Source of the DNA: Geobacter sp.
GTDB lineage: Bacteria; Desulfobacterota; Desulfuromonadia; Geobacterales; Geobacteraceae
Assembly (NCBI GenBank): GCA_003574885.1
Contig: PJFC01000004.1
Span: 62,001-126,000 of the forward strand
DNA: 64,000 nucleotides
Reading direction: 5' to 3'
In this document: piece by piece, positions 54,572 through 62,603 of the stretch
Layout of the letters: each line of letters begins with the position of its first letter
Position numbering within the stretch: position 1 is the stretch's first letter
Notes under the pieces: model-generated
The model's database searches: none
What the model saw: only the letters and a program-made list of their open reading frames with translations
What the model was told of the DNA's origin: nothing
Program-made: the position numbers and the translations under genes

Positions 54572-55294
54572 CTATTTCCCGAACACCTTTCTCAGCAGAT
54601 CGGTCGCCCTGGCGGCAGGGTCAGTCCTGATCTTTTTTTCCTCTTCCCCCAGCATGGTAAAGAGCCCGTCAACCGCTTTGTTTGCCACGTAGTTGTCGAT
54701 GTCGAATGCTGTCCCCGTTACGAAGGGGAGTGCACCGTAATTGGCCATCATCCCCTTGTAGGCGCGTGTTGCCCCGACCTGGTTCATGCTGTCGGCGACA
54801 ACCGGTTTGAAGGCTGTCTGGATTTTTGCGCTGGTTTTCTTCTTGAAATAGTCGGTTGCCGCAGTGTTTCCACCCTGCAGAATAGCCCGTGCATCGGTAA
54901 AGGTCATCTCCCTGAGAGCACCGACAAAATATTCCGTTGCCATGGGGGCGGCTTTTTCCGCTGCCCGGTTCATCCCCAGGACAACCTCGTCCACCTGTGA
55001 CTGAAACCCCATCTTGCCGAGGAGGTCGGTGACGTTACGGATCTTTTCCGGCATGAGAATCTTGATTGCCTGGTTCCCGAAATAGCCGTCGGGTTGTGCC
55101 ACTGCCTTGACTGCCCGGTCGGTGCCGGTTGAAAGGGCTTCCTTGAGCCCCTTCACGATCGTCGCATCATCGAGACTGGTCTGCTGTAGGGAAGGGAGGC
55201 CGAGTCCCCGGGACAGATCGTCAAAGAAACCGGCCTGGCATCCGGTGACCATCAGGAGCAGGGCAAAGAAACTGATAAAAAGCGAACGCTGCAT
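54572..55294 (-). CDS. DUF4197-type lipoprotein
   Basis: The 240-residue lipoprotein has the lipobox [10 protein letters not shown] near residue 19, then a mostly helical body with [20 protein letters not shown] and [23 protein letters not shown], features of DUF4197. C-terminus has the LLRKVFGK helix. Periplasmic, role unknown. Separated from the BioD-like gene by 60 bp on the same strand. Confidence 0.8.
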   Translation of the reverse strand: MQRSLFISFFALLLMVTGCQAGFFDDLSRGLGLPSLQQTSLDDATIVKGLKEALSTGTDRAVKAVAQPDGYFGNQAIKILMPEKIRNVTDLLGKMGFQSQVDEVVLGMNRAAEKAAPMATEYFVGALREMTFTDARAILQGGNTAATDYFKKKTSAKIQTAFKPVVADSMNQVGATRAYKGMMANYGALPFVTGTAFDIDNYVANKAVDGLFTMLGEEEKKIRTDPAARATDLLRKVFGK

Positions 55295-55354
55295 GGTGAA
55301 TCCTCCTTGGTGGCGAAGTCCTGACGGACAGTGGCTTTTGTGTGCAACACGGAC

Positions 55355-56458
55355 TTACTTTGTGTCGAAGAGGGCGTCCAGGGTGTTGAAGTTGAATGCC
55401 GTTTCGGCCAGGCTTCGCACCAGCGCGATCTTTTCCGTATCCTCAGCAGTCAGCTTGGATACGTCCTCGGTGATGATACGGTGCAGTTCAGCGGTTGTGT
55501 ACTGACGGGTGCGCAGGTAGGGGATGTTGCTCCGGTCGAGTATCTGCTGGGTAATTTTACCGATCGGGCTGATCCCGGGGATGACCAGCCCGACGATTTT
55601 CTCACGGTATTCGGGGATATGGTAGAGGTTTGCCAGGGTAACCAGTAGTTCATCGCGACTGCTGGTGACGATGATGAGCGAAGAGTCCTTCAGCAGTTCG
55701 GCGACCCTTTGGGTAGACGAGGCGCCTATCTGTACGTGATTGATGATGCGCCGGGCATCGAGGGTGTTGCCGTTGATGGGAAGGTCCAGGAGTATGGAAA
55801 CACGGTGGAGCGTGGGATTGGCCAGAACGGGCTGGTAATCGAACCCTGCAAGGACCTGGAACGGTTCCCCGGCGAATGCCCTGCGCAGGTAGTCGAGGGT
55901 GCGGTCGCGTTTTTCGGGGAACAGCTTGTTCGCCAGGATCGCACGCACGTCAACCCCTTCCTTTTCGAAGAGGGCCAGGTTGGCATACACGGAATCCACA
56001 ACGTTGCCGATCCCCCCGCCGGTTACCATCAGTACCGATGCGTCGAGCATCCGGGCGATACGGGCATTGGACATCCCTATGACCGAACCGACCCCGACAT
56101 GCCCCGACCCTTCAATAACCAGAAAGTCGCACTTGTTTTCAAGTTCGGTACAGGCATCCATGATCCGGCGTTGCAGTTGTCCGACCGGAAGCTCGCCGTC
56201 AATGGCTTTTCTGGTCGAGTCCGGGTGAAGGACCACGGGCGACATGAGGTGCAGATCGTTTTCCAGACCGAACACCTGGGCAATCAGAGCGGCATCCTTA
56301 TCGACTTCGATGTTGTGTATGACGGTCAGCTTCGGGCCAAGAGGTTTGATAAACCCGACCCGGCCGTATTTTTTCCGGGCTAGGTGCAGCAGAAACAGAC
56401 TTGTCGTTGTTTTGCCGATATTCTGACCGGTTGCGGAAATGAAAACCTTTCGTGCCAT
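55355..56458 (-). CDS. BioD-like P-loop ATPase with DRTGG domain
   Basis: The 367-residue protein has a dethiobiotin-synthetase-like domain with the P-loop SATGQNIGKTTTSLF near residue 8 and EGSGHVGVGSVIGMSNA, then a DRTGG-type domain near 215-330. This layout equals the N-terminal half of long phosphotransacetylases, but no Pta catalytic domain follows. ATG 56458. Possible sensor or regulator of acetyl-phosphate metabolism; not proven. Confidence 0.75.
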   Translation of the reverse strand: MARKVFISATGQNIGKTTTSLFLLHLARKKYGRVGFIKPLGPKLTVIHNIEVDKDAALIAQVFGLENDLHLMSPVVLHPDSTRKAIDGELPVGQLQRRIMDACTELENKCDFLVIEGSGHVGVGSVIGMSNARIARMLDASVLMVTGGGIGNVVDSVYANLALFEKEGVDVRAILANKLFPEKRDRTLDYLRRAFAGEPFQVLAGFDYQPVLANPTLHRVSILLDLPINGNTLDARRIINHVQIGASSTQRVAELLKDSSLIIVTSSRDELLVTLANLYHIPEYREKIVGLVIPGISPIGKITQQILDRSNIPYLRTRQYTTAELHRIITEDVSKLTAEDTEKIALVRSLAETAFNFNTLDALFDTK

Positions 56459-56501
56459 GACATCCACCCGTCTTGCCGGGAGCTATTCCCTGAGATATGA
56501 A

Positions 56502-56542
56502 ACAGGGGACAGGCTACCTGCAGCACGTAACCTGTCCCCCTG
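56502..56542 (-). terminator. Hairpin downstream of the small secreted-protein gene
   Basis: ACAGGGGACAGG (56502-56513) pairs with CCTGTCCCCCTGT (56530-56542), one base bulged. Only a short T stretch follows on the minus strand, so it is a moderate terminator. Confidence 0.5.
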
Positions 56543-56565
56543 TAAAATCAATATCGTGAAAGGGG

Positions 56566-57015
56566 CTACTTGTTATGCCCTCTCCCTTTTCCATGGCCCT
56601 TACCTTGGCCTTGACCCGGCTGATTGGCCGGCTGGCCAGCGAGGGAGAAATCACCCCGCTTGAGGGCGTGAAATTCAGGGGAACCCGGCTTTATACCCAG
56701 GCTTTTTGCCATTACTCCCCACCCTTTCCCTTTTTTGGATTGATAGACCTGCATGACTCTATCGGGCGGGACGTTTGCCATCTGGCCGAGCTGGAAGATC
56801 ATGAAGGCATCGGCTGGGTCTTGTACCGAACCGATAACGGCGCTTACCTGGGCACCGGGAATGCCGAACTGGGCACTCAGCCTGCCGGAGAAGCCGGTGA
56901 GGTCCGCCCTTGCCTGAATATTCAGGTTTGAGAGGAAGCCATCGAGTCCTCCGCCTCCGAATGCTGTGCCTGCCAATGCAAGGACCGCCAGTACTGCGAG
57001 AAGAATCCGTTTCAT
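56566..57015 (-). CDS. Small secreted protein with Gly/Lys/His-rich tail
   Basis: The 149-residue protein has a signal peptide (ends TAFG, about residue 19), a helical body with LGIKPGSPEFHALKRGDF, and a tail of GKGHGKGRG type after residue 130. AAGGAGAA precedes ATG 57015. The charged, His-containing tail may bind metal or polyanions. No family recognised. Confidence 0.7.
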   Translation of the reverse strand: MKRILLAVLAVLALAGTAFGGGGLDGFLSNLNIQARADLTGFSGRLSAQFGIPGAQVSAVIGSVQDPADAFMIFQLGQMANVPPDRVMQVYQSKKGKGWGVMAKSLGIKPGSPEFHALKRGDFSLAGQPANQPGQGQGKGHGKGRGHNK

Positions 57016-57245
57016 GCTGTTCTCCTTCCGGATGTGGATAGTGGCACTTGCCACGACGTTTCAAAAGATTAGGGGAGGAGAAGCAGAGAGTCAAGGATAA
57101 AAAGCAGGAGATGGCGTGGCTCAAGGCCTTATGGATACTGCATTGCGGTGTGACATGGTAAAATGAAAAAGAAAATAATTTTCAAAAATATCCGGTTTCT
57201 GGTAGTATATGAGTAAAGAAGGGGTAGAGGGAAGGGGGGTTCACG

Positions 57246-57443
57246 ATGAGAACCACGGAATATGAGAGAGTATGTTATCTAACAGAGCAGAAGGACGAAA
57301 GGGTTCCTTTGAGAAACATTAAGACTGGTAAGGTCGGTTATTCATTCGGGTGTACCCATGAAGGGGAAACGGTTCAGGTGGAACTTGAGAACGGTGAACT
57401 GGATTCGTGGGAAAGGGAGGCGTGCAGCGAGATGACCCACTGA
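57246..57443 (+). CDS. Small hypothetical protein
   Basis: The 65-residue protein is acidic, with a compact beta-like pattern (VGYSFGCTHEGETVQVELENGELDSW). A G-rich ribosome-binding site (AAGGGGGG) lies at 5-12 bp and an intrinsic terminator follows, which supports a real gene. No family recognised with confidence. Confidence 0.6.
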   Translation: MRTTEYERVCYLTEQKDERVPLRNIKTGKVGYSFGCTHEGETVQVELENGELDSWEREACSEMTH

Positions 57444-57465
57444 CCTGGTTGGTGCGTGATGACGG

Positions 57466-57503
57466 AAAGGGGGGGGGCCATGCAGGCCTCCCCCTTTTTT
57501 TTT
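57466..57503 (+). terminator. Intrinsic terminator after the 65-residue gene
   Basis: A G-run stem (GGGGGGGGGCC, 57469-57479) pairs with GGCCTCCCCC (57485-57494) and is followed by nine T. Confidence 0.8.
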
Positions 57504-57560
57504 ACAGCGTGAATCCAACGGTCGCGCGAACCAAATGTGAGGTCGCGGCGGTATGGATGT

Positions 57561-58853
57561 TCAGATCATGAGAATCTTTTCCCGGAATATGAGAATCTCC
57601 AGTGCCAGGGTTGCCTTGGTCAGGAGTTTCTGGAGGTCCGGAACCAAGGTGTTCAGCTCTTCATCTCCTTCGGCATAGACGATGTTGACCAGACGGCCTC
57701 CGATGAGGATCGGCATGAGGAGTACAGCTGACGGCTGGCCACCGCCGAGTGCGTCGTAGAGGAGATGGTTGATCGGCGTTTCCTTCATCGGTCCGAGGTA
57801 AATGCCGGCGCTGTCGGCAACGGTCTTCAGGACGGAAGGTTCGGTGAGGGGTAAACGCAGATTGTCGATGCCGGTGATGGTCATTTTCCGATCGAAACCC
57901 TTCCAGAAGACGGCAGTATGGTCCTTGATCCTGAAGATAGCGGCCCGCCGCAGTTTTCTTCCCAACTCTGTTATCACCAGATCGGAGATTTCGTCGCTGT
58001 TTTCAGCATGGGCGAGACCGTTGGAAACCGCATCAGGCTCGAAGCGGCGTATCTGTTCCGACCATGCAACATCTTCAACGATTTCGAGGTCTTCGAGGTA
58101 TTCGTCCTGCTCTTCCTCGAATTCCGGCGGTTGGAGAGGTTCTGGTACGGGCATTTGCGGCCGCGGCCGCTGAGGACGCACTGTTGATTCCGATGGCGCC
58201 GCTGGCTCGGGCTGTGCCGGCTCTTGTTGAGGTGGTTTGGATTGTATGGCCTTGGGGCGCACCTTCGGCGTGGGTACGGCTGTAACCGGCTGTTCAGGCT
58301 GCGCGGTCCTGGCTCTTTCTGCCGGTGCCGGGGGTACAGAAGCAGGTTTTTGCGGTTGGGGCGCGGCGCTTGCTTGCTTCTGTGCTTCTATTATTTCGAT
58401 GATGTGCTGATAACGGGGGGGCATATCCGCCTGGTAATACTTGCTGAGCGCCTGGACGAGCCTGACTTCGGGGGTAATGAGGGGGCGGACGATAAAGCCG
58501 GTGATGAAGCCGATCTCGTCGATAGCTTTCAGATCCGCCGGGTCGGACATGACCAGACTGAGCCGTTTCTTGTCGAGTTTAATGGGGATAACGCCGTATT
58601 TGATGGCCATGTCGCGGGGGAGGAGGTCGATGGTCTCCTGGGGGATCGTCAGGAGCTGTTTGGGTGAAACGTAGGGGACGGCGAGCTTGTTGCTCAGAAA
58701 CCGGGCCAGTTCTTCTTCGCTTATGTACCCCATTTCGATAAGGCTGGTCCCGATTTTGCCACCAAAGATGACACGGTTTTTCAGCGCGTCGTCAAATTGA
58801 ACCCGGCTTATGAGACCTGCATTGAGCAGCATGTCGAGCAGCGTGATTGCCAC
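57561..58853 (-). CDS. MshEN-domain protein with Pro-rich linker and GAF-like C-terminus
   Basis: The 430-residue protein has an N-terminal GspE-N/MshEN domain (about 1-145) with KIGTSLIEMGYISEEELARFLSNK, close to the c-di-GMP binding MshEN motif. Next come a Pro/Gln/Ala-rich linker (about 155-265) and a GAF-like C-terminal domain (about 285-430). There is no ATPase domain, so it is not a secretion ATPase. GTG 58853 with AAGGAGG at 6 bp. A c-di-GMP receptor role is plausible. Confidence 0.72.
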   Translation of the reverse strand: MAITLLDMLLNAGLISRVQFDDALKNRVIFGGKIGTSLIEMGYISEEELARFLSNKLAVPYVSPKQLLTIPQETIDLLPRDMAIKYGVIPIKLDKKRLSLVMSDPADLKAIDEIGFITGFIVRPLITPEVRLVQALSKYYQADMPPRYQHIIEIIEAQKQASAAPQPQKPASVPPAPAERARTAQPEQPVTAVPTPKVRPKAIQSKPPQQEPAQPEPAAPSESTVRPQRPRPQMPVPEPLQPPEFEEEQDEYLEDLEIVEDVAWSEQIRRFEPDAVSNGLAHAENSDEISDLVITELGRKLRRAAIFRIKDHTAVFWKGFDRKMTITGIDNLRLPLTEPSVLKTVADSAGIYLGPMKETPINHLLYDALGGGQPSAVLLMPILIGGRLVNIVYAEGDEELNTLVPDLQKLLTKATLALEILIFREKILMI

Positions 58854-58976
58854 GTGTGCCTCCTTGGGGACGTCGACCGACGTCTATATGCAAATGGGGT
58901 ACTATACCAGCAAGTTGACAAGATTAAAACCGTTCTTGCTGCAAACTGAACCTGTCGGTCTCTGTGCCGGATCGAG

Positions 58977-59267
58977 TCAGGTCTTTGGTTCGGTCCTGGT
59001 GATCATGCTGAGATGGTCGAGTCCCAGAAGCTCCTTTGCTTCCTGTATCGCTGCGGCATAGCCGTCCTTGCAGTTGGGGAGAATCCCGTTGGGGGTGCCG
59101 TCTTCCTGCCACGGCCAGCCGGTGCGAACGAGCATGAGCAGGACCATTTCAAGCTCATCCCGTCTCTTCCGGAGTCCGGCAATCTCTCCCACAGCTTCGT
59201 CCAGGAGCGCACGGTCCGGTGATCCGTTATTCCCATCTGATTTCAATCGTTCCAGAACGTCCGGCAT
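58977..59267 (-). CDS. Small hypothetical protein, helical
   Basis: The 96-residue protein is predicted helical with a coiled-coil-like stretch (ALLDEAVGEIAGLRKRRDELEMVL), then a segment with TGWPWQEDGTPNGILPNC. AAAGGAA precedes ATG 59267. It ends 27 bp before the lipoprotein gene on the same strand, so the two may be an operon. No family recognised. Confidence 0.6.
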   Translation of the reverse strand: MPDVLERLKSDGNNGSPDRALLDEAVGEIAGLRKRRDELEMVLLMLVRTGWPWQEDGTPNGILPNCKDGYAAAIQEAKELLGLDHLSMITRTEPKT

Positions 59268-59294
59268 GGTAGTTCCTTTCTTGCTCCGGACAGA

Positions 59295-59978
59295 CTACTC
59301 GGCAACTTCCCGCTTCTCGAAGCTTGGCCAGAAGTCTCCATTGAGTGCCCTGACAAGCGACGAGAGGATCTGATCCTGTTTCTCGCGGGGGTAGTGATAG
59401 CCGGCGCTGACGCTCCCATTGCTGCCGAGGCTCAAGCCACCAACGGTCCAGTTTCCCCAGGATGAGTTACTCCAGATAGTCGCTCCGCTGGCGGTTTCCC
59501 AGAGTTTGGCGCTCATCCGGCCATTGACCTTGGCCTTAACTCCGGCCGAGAGGGACTGCAGGTCAGTGGAAAACTTGACGTCGGGTTGGGGTTCCGTCAA
59601 CTCGACAGTGCCGGTCACAAGCGCCGCCACGCCGTAATGTTCGCCGATTGCCTTGACGGCTTTGAAGTCGAGCTCGTTGCACCCCGCTTCCTTCAGTATG
59701 TCTGTCTGGCTGCCGAGTTCCAGGATGCGTATTCCCGGTTGCGCTGCATGGAGGTTGTCGATAAATTTCCTTGTGGCATCGCCTCCCAGCCTGCCTGGTT
59801 GTTTCGGCACGAACTCGACGAGACCGATGGACGGGTAGTTCGCAAGTTCGATGCGGGGGGGGATGGTGACCGTAATCGTCCGGGCGCAGCCGGTGAGCAC
59901 CAGCACGGTAACTGCGAGGGCTGTCAACCACAATTTTTGCAAAGACAACAGGCTTCGGGGCGAAATACTTATAATCAT
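59295..59978 (-). CDS. Hypothetical lipoprotein
   Basis: The 227-residue protein has a lipobox LVLTGCART (Cys near residue 31) and a mixed alpha/beta body including ELGSQTDILKEAGC and VAALVTGTVELTEP, which resembles the CsgG/TolB-like periplasmic lipoproteins that measure or assemble components. ATG 59978 has AGGAG at 7 bp. Family uncertain. Confidence 0.62.
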   Translation of the reverse strand: MIISISPRSLLSLQKLWLTALAVTVLVLTGCARTITVTIPPRIELANYPSIGLVEFVPKQPGRLGGDATRKFIDNLHAAQPGIRILELGSQTDILKEAGCNELDFKAVKAIGEHYGVAALVTGTVELTEPQPDVKFSTDLQSLSAGVKAKVNGRMSAKLWETASGATIWSNSSWGNWTVGGLSLGSNGSVSAGYHYPREKQDQILSSLVRALNGDFWPSFEKREVAE

Positions 59979-60124
59979 GGATCTGCTCCTCATGTGAATT
60001 ACAAAGTCATGTGTTAGCAGGATTTTTATATAAATGCAAGAAAATGGGTCAGAAGGAACTGGTGTTTGAGATGGGGAGCCGGTTGGGAAAGTCATTCAAG
60101 ATGAGTATCCAGGATGCCAGCCGC

Positions 60125-60160
60125 AAAAAAGCCCCCGGCTGCCTGCAACCGGGGGCTTTT
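60125..60160 (-). terminator. Intrinsic terminator for the fumarase gene
   Basis: AAAAGCCCCCGG (60127-60138) pairs with CCGGGGGCTTTT (60149-60160), with six T on the minus strand. Confidence 0.85.
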
Positions 60161-60176
60161 TCGTTTGGTCGGGTGA

Positions 60177-61802
60177 TTACAGCCCGAGCTGCTTGAAGAA
60201 GTCATTCCCTTTGTCATCCACCAGGATGAATGCCGGGAAGTCCTCCACCTCGATCTTCCAGACCGCCTCCATTCCAAGTTCAGGGAAGTCGATGCATTCC
60301 ACCTTCTTGATGTTCTCTTCGGCCAGCACCGCAGCAGGGCCGCCGATGGAGCCGAGATAGAACCCGCCGTACTTCTTGCAGGCGTCCGTTACCTGCTGGC
60401 TCCTGTTCCCTTTGGCGATCATGATGAGCGAACCACCCTTGGACTGGAGTTCGTCCACGTAGCTGTCCATCCGGCCGGCCGTGGTAGGGCCGAAGGAACC
60501 GGATGCTTTACCTTTCGGGGTCTTCGCCGGGCCGGCGTAGTAGATCGGATGTTTGAGAAGGTATTCGGGGAGCGGCTTGCCGGAGTCCATGATCTCCTTG
60601 AACTTGGCGTGGGCGATGTCGCGGCCGACGACGATGGTCCCGTTCAGGAGCAGGGGGGTGGATACCGGGTGCTTGGAAAGCTCGGCCAGGATCTCTTTCA
60701 TCGGTTTGTTGAGGTCGATCTTTACGCCATGTCCATGCTTGCCACGGTACTGTTCGGGTATAAGGCGGCCCGGATTCCTGTCCATCTCCTCGACGAACAG
60801 GCCGTCCTTGGTGATCTTGGCCTTGATGTTCCGGTCGGCGGAACAGGAAACCGCCATGCCGACAGGGCAGGAGGCACCGTGGCGGGGGAGCCGGATGACC
60901 CGGATATCGTGGGCGAAGTACTTGCCGCCGAACTGGGCGCCGATACCGAGCTTCTGAGCCGCGACCAGGAGCTTGTTCTCCAGTTCAATGTCACGGAACG
61001 CCTGGCCGTGCTCGTTTCCCGTGGTGGGGAGGGTGTCCAGGTCATGGGCGGAGGCCAGTTTGACCGTCTTCATGCAGGCGTCGGCACTGGTGCCGCCGAT
61101 GACGAAGGCGACATGGTAGGGAGGACAGGCAGCAGTCCCCAGGTATTTCATCTTGTCGACGAGGAACTTCTCCAGCTTTTCGGGAGTGAGGAGCGCCTTG
61201 GTTTCCTGGAAGAGCATGGTTTTGTTGGCGGAGCCACCACCCTTGGCAATGAAGAGGAACTTGTAGTAGTCGCCGTCGGTGGCCATGATGTCGATCTGGG
61301 CCGGCAGGTTGGTGCCGGTGTTTTTTTCTGCGTACATGTCCAGGGCCACGGTCTGGGAGTAGCGGAGGTTCTCTTCGGTGTAGGTCTTGTAGATACCCTT
61401 GCTGAGCCACTCTTCGTCCTTGACGCCGGTCCATACCTGCTGTCCCTTTTTGGCGACAACGGTTGCGGTGCCGGTATCCTGACAGACGGGGAGTTCAAAA
61501 TTTGCGGCGATCTCGGCGTTGCGCAGGAAAGCCATGGCAACACCCTTGTCGTTCATGGATGCTTCCGGGTCAGCGAGAATCTTGGCGACCTGCTCGTTAT
61601 GTGCGGGGCGGAGAAGGAAGGATACGTCGCGCATCGACTCGTTAGCCAGGATGGAGAGCGCCTCGGGGCAGACCCGGACCACATCCTTGCCGGCGAACTT
61701 GTCCACTTCCACGTATTTCTCCGAGCCTTCGATCTTGCGGTACTTGGTCTCATCTTTGCCAAGGGGGAACGGGTCCTGATACTTGAATTCGGGGGTTGCC
61801 AT
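60177..61802 (-). CDS. fum: Class I fumarate hydratase (Fe-S)
   Basis: The 541-residue homodimeric [4Fe-4S] fumarase interconverts fumarate and malate. Cluster cysteines fit [20 protein letters not shown], and [10 protein letters not shown]; the C-terminal domain has [20 protein letters not shown]. The length is normal (about 540). ATG 61802 has AAAGGAG at 11 bp. A promoter and a TGTATACA palindrome lie just upstream. Confidence 0.94.
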   Translation of the reverse strand: MATPEFKYQDPFPLGKDETKYRKIEGSEKYVEVDKFAGKDVVRVCPEALSILANESMRDVSFLLRPAHNEQVAKILADPEASMNDKGVAMAFLRNAEIAANFELPVCQDTGTATVVAKKGQQVWTGVKDEEWLSKGIYKTYTEENLRYSQTVALDMYAEKNTGTNLPAQIDIMATDGDYYKFLFIAKGGGSANKTMLFQETKALLTPEKLEKFLVDKMKYLGTAACPPYHVAFVIGGTSADACMKTVKLASAHDLDTLPTTGNEHGQAFRDIELENKLLVAAQKLGIGAQFGGKYFAHDIRVIRLPRHGASCPVGMAVSCSADRNIKAKITKDGLFVEEMDRNPGRLIPEQYRGKHGHGVKIDLNKPMKEILAELSKHPVSTPLLLNGTIVVGRDIAHAKFKEIMDSGKPLPEYLLKHPIYYAGPAKTPKGKASGSFGPTTAGRMDSYVDELQSKGGSLIMIAKGNRSQQVTDACKKYGGFYLGSIGGPAAVLAEENIKKVECIDFPELGMEAVWKIEVEDFPAFILVDDKGNDFFKQLGL

Positions 61803-61913
61803 AATCTCTTCTTCTCCTTTCGATGGATTGAATGGTAAAGCTGATCCGGATGCGGGATTGGCGGGGCATGTGCCGGAAACCCCACCGCCTGAGCTTCGGG
61901 GCATTACCTGAAG

Positions 61914-61921
61914 TGTATACA
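61914..61921. promoter_or_regulatory. TGTATACA palindrome near the fumarase promoter
   Basis: TGTATACA (61914-61921) lies just downstream of the predicted fum start point, where a repressor could bind. The sequence fits GntR-type operator half-sites. No regulator gene is adjacent, so this is tentative. Confidence 0.3.
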
Positions 61922-61935
61922 GTATGCTGTTGGGC

Positions 61936-61964
61936 ATAGTATTGGAAAAATCTGATTTTGTCGA
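61936..61964 (-). promoter_or_regulatory. Promoter for fumarase
   Basis: Minus-strand TCGACA (61964-61959), 17-bp spacer, TACTAT (61941-61936). Start expected near 61929, about 125 bp before the ATG. Confidence 0.5.
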
Positions 61965-62051
61965 GAGGGAAGTTTGGTCATAGGGGGAAATCCAGGTTAT
62001 ACTTAATAAGATCTGATGGAATATGTTACCTGTGTCTTCGAGGAGCGTCAC

Positions 62052-62378
62052 ATGTTGATGGAGTCCTTAGAAAAATTGCCGAAATGGTCCATAGTACTGA
62101 TTGGCATGCTGCTGGTGCTGGCTGTAGGGTACATAGACTATAGAACCGGCGATTACTCGGTTTTTGTTTTTTATGCCCTGCCGGTTTTCATGGTTGCATG
62201 GTTCGCCGGTCTGAAGCCGGGCATGTTCATCAGTCTGCTGGCCGGGTTAGCCAGATTCTCCGCTGACCAGTCTCTTGGTTCGTTAGAACCCGTTTACGCC
62301 TGGAATGCCAGCCAGGACATGATCTTCCTGATACTTGTTGCTTTGCTCATTGCCTATCTGCACAAGGTACTGGAGTGA
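62052..62378 (+). CDS. Orphan membrane sensor-type protein
   Basis: The 108-residue protein has three to four hydrophobic segments and looks like the N-terminal membrane input domain of Geobacter sensor kinases or diguanylate cyclases ([42 protein letters not shown]). It ends at HKVLE, where an output domain normally follows. GAGGAG precedes ATG 62052. It is either a stand-alone membrane protein or a remnant. Confidence 0.6.
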   Translation: MLMESLEKLPKWSIVLIGMLLVLAVGYIDYRTGDYSVFVFYALPVFMVAWFAGLKPGMFISLLAGLARFSADQSLGSLEPVYAWNASQDMIFLILVALLIAYLHKVLE

Positions 62379-62542
62379 GTTAAACGGGAGCTTGTCTGAA
62401 TGAACATTCATCTTCGGTCATCCTTGGGTGAGTATGTAATTGGTGATAGTGCTGACGTGAAGAGTAGCTGTCTGGCCGGGTGAGTCTGTTCCAGTTCAGA
62501 ACATGCCCATCGGTTCCAATCTACCTTTTCCCTGGAATGGGC

Positions 62543-62580
62543 GAAAAAAAAGCGCGAAGCATAATGCTCCGCGCTTTTTT
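62543..62580 (-). terminator. Intrinsic terminator for hcp
   Basis: AAAAAAGCGCG (62546-62556) pairs with CGCGCTTTTTT (62570-62580); eight T follow on the minus strand. Confidence 0.85.
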
Positions 62581-62603
62581 CGTACGTGATGGCAGGGTCG
62601 GGG

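Noticed and set aside
60549-61838. 429-codon plus-strand frame over fumarase
   Set aside because: Antisense to a clear class I fumarase; Val/Gly/Leu-rich translation without motifs.
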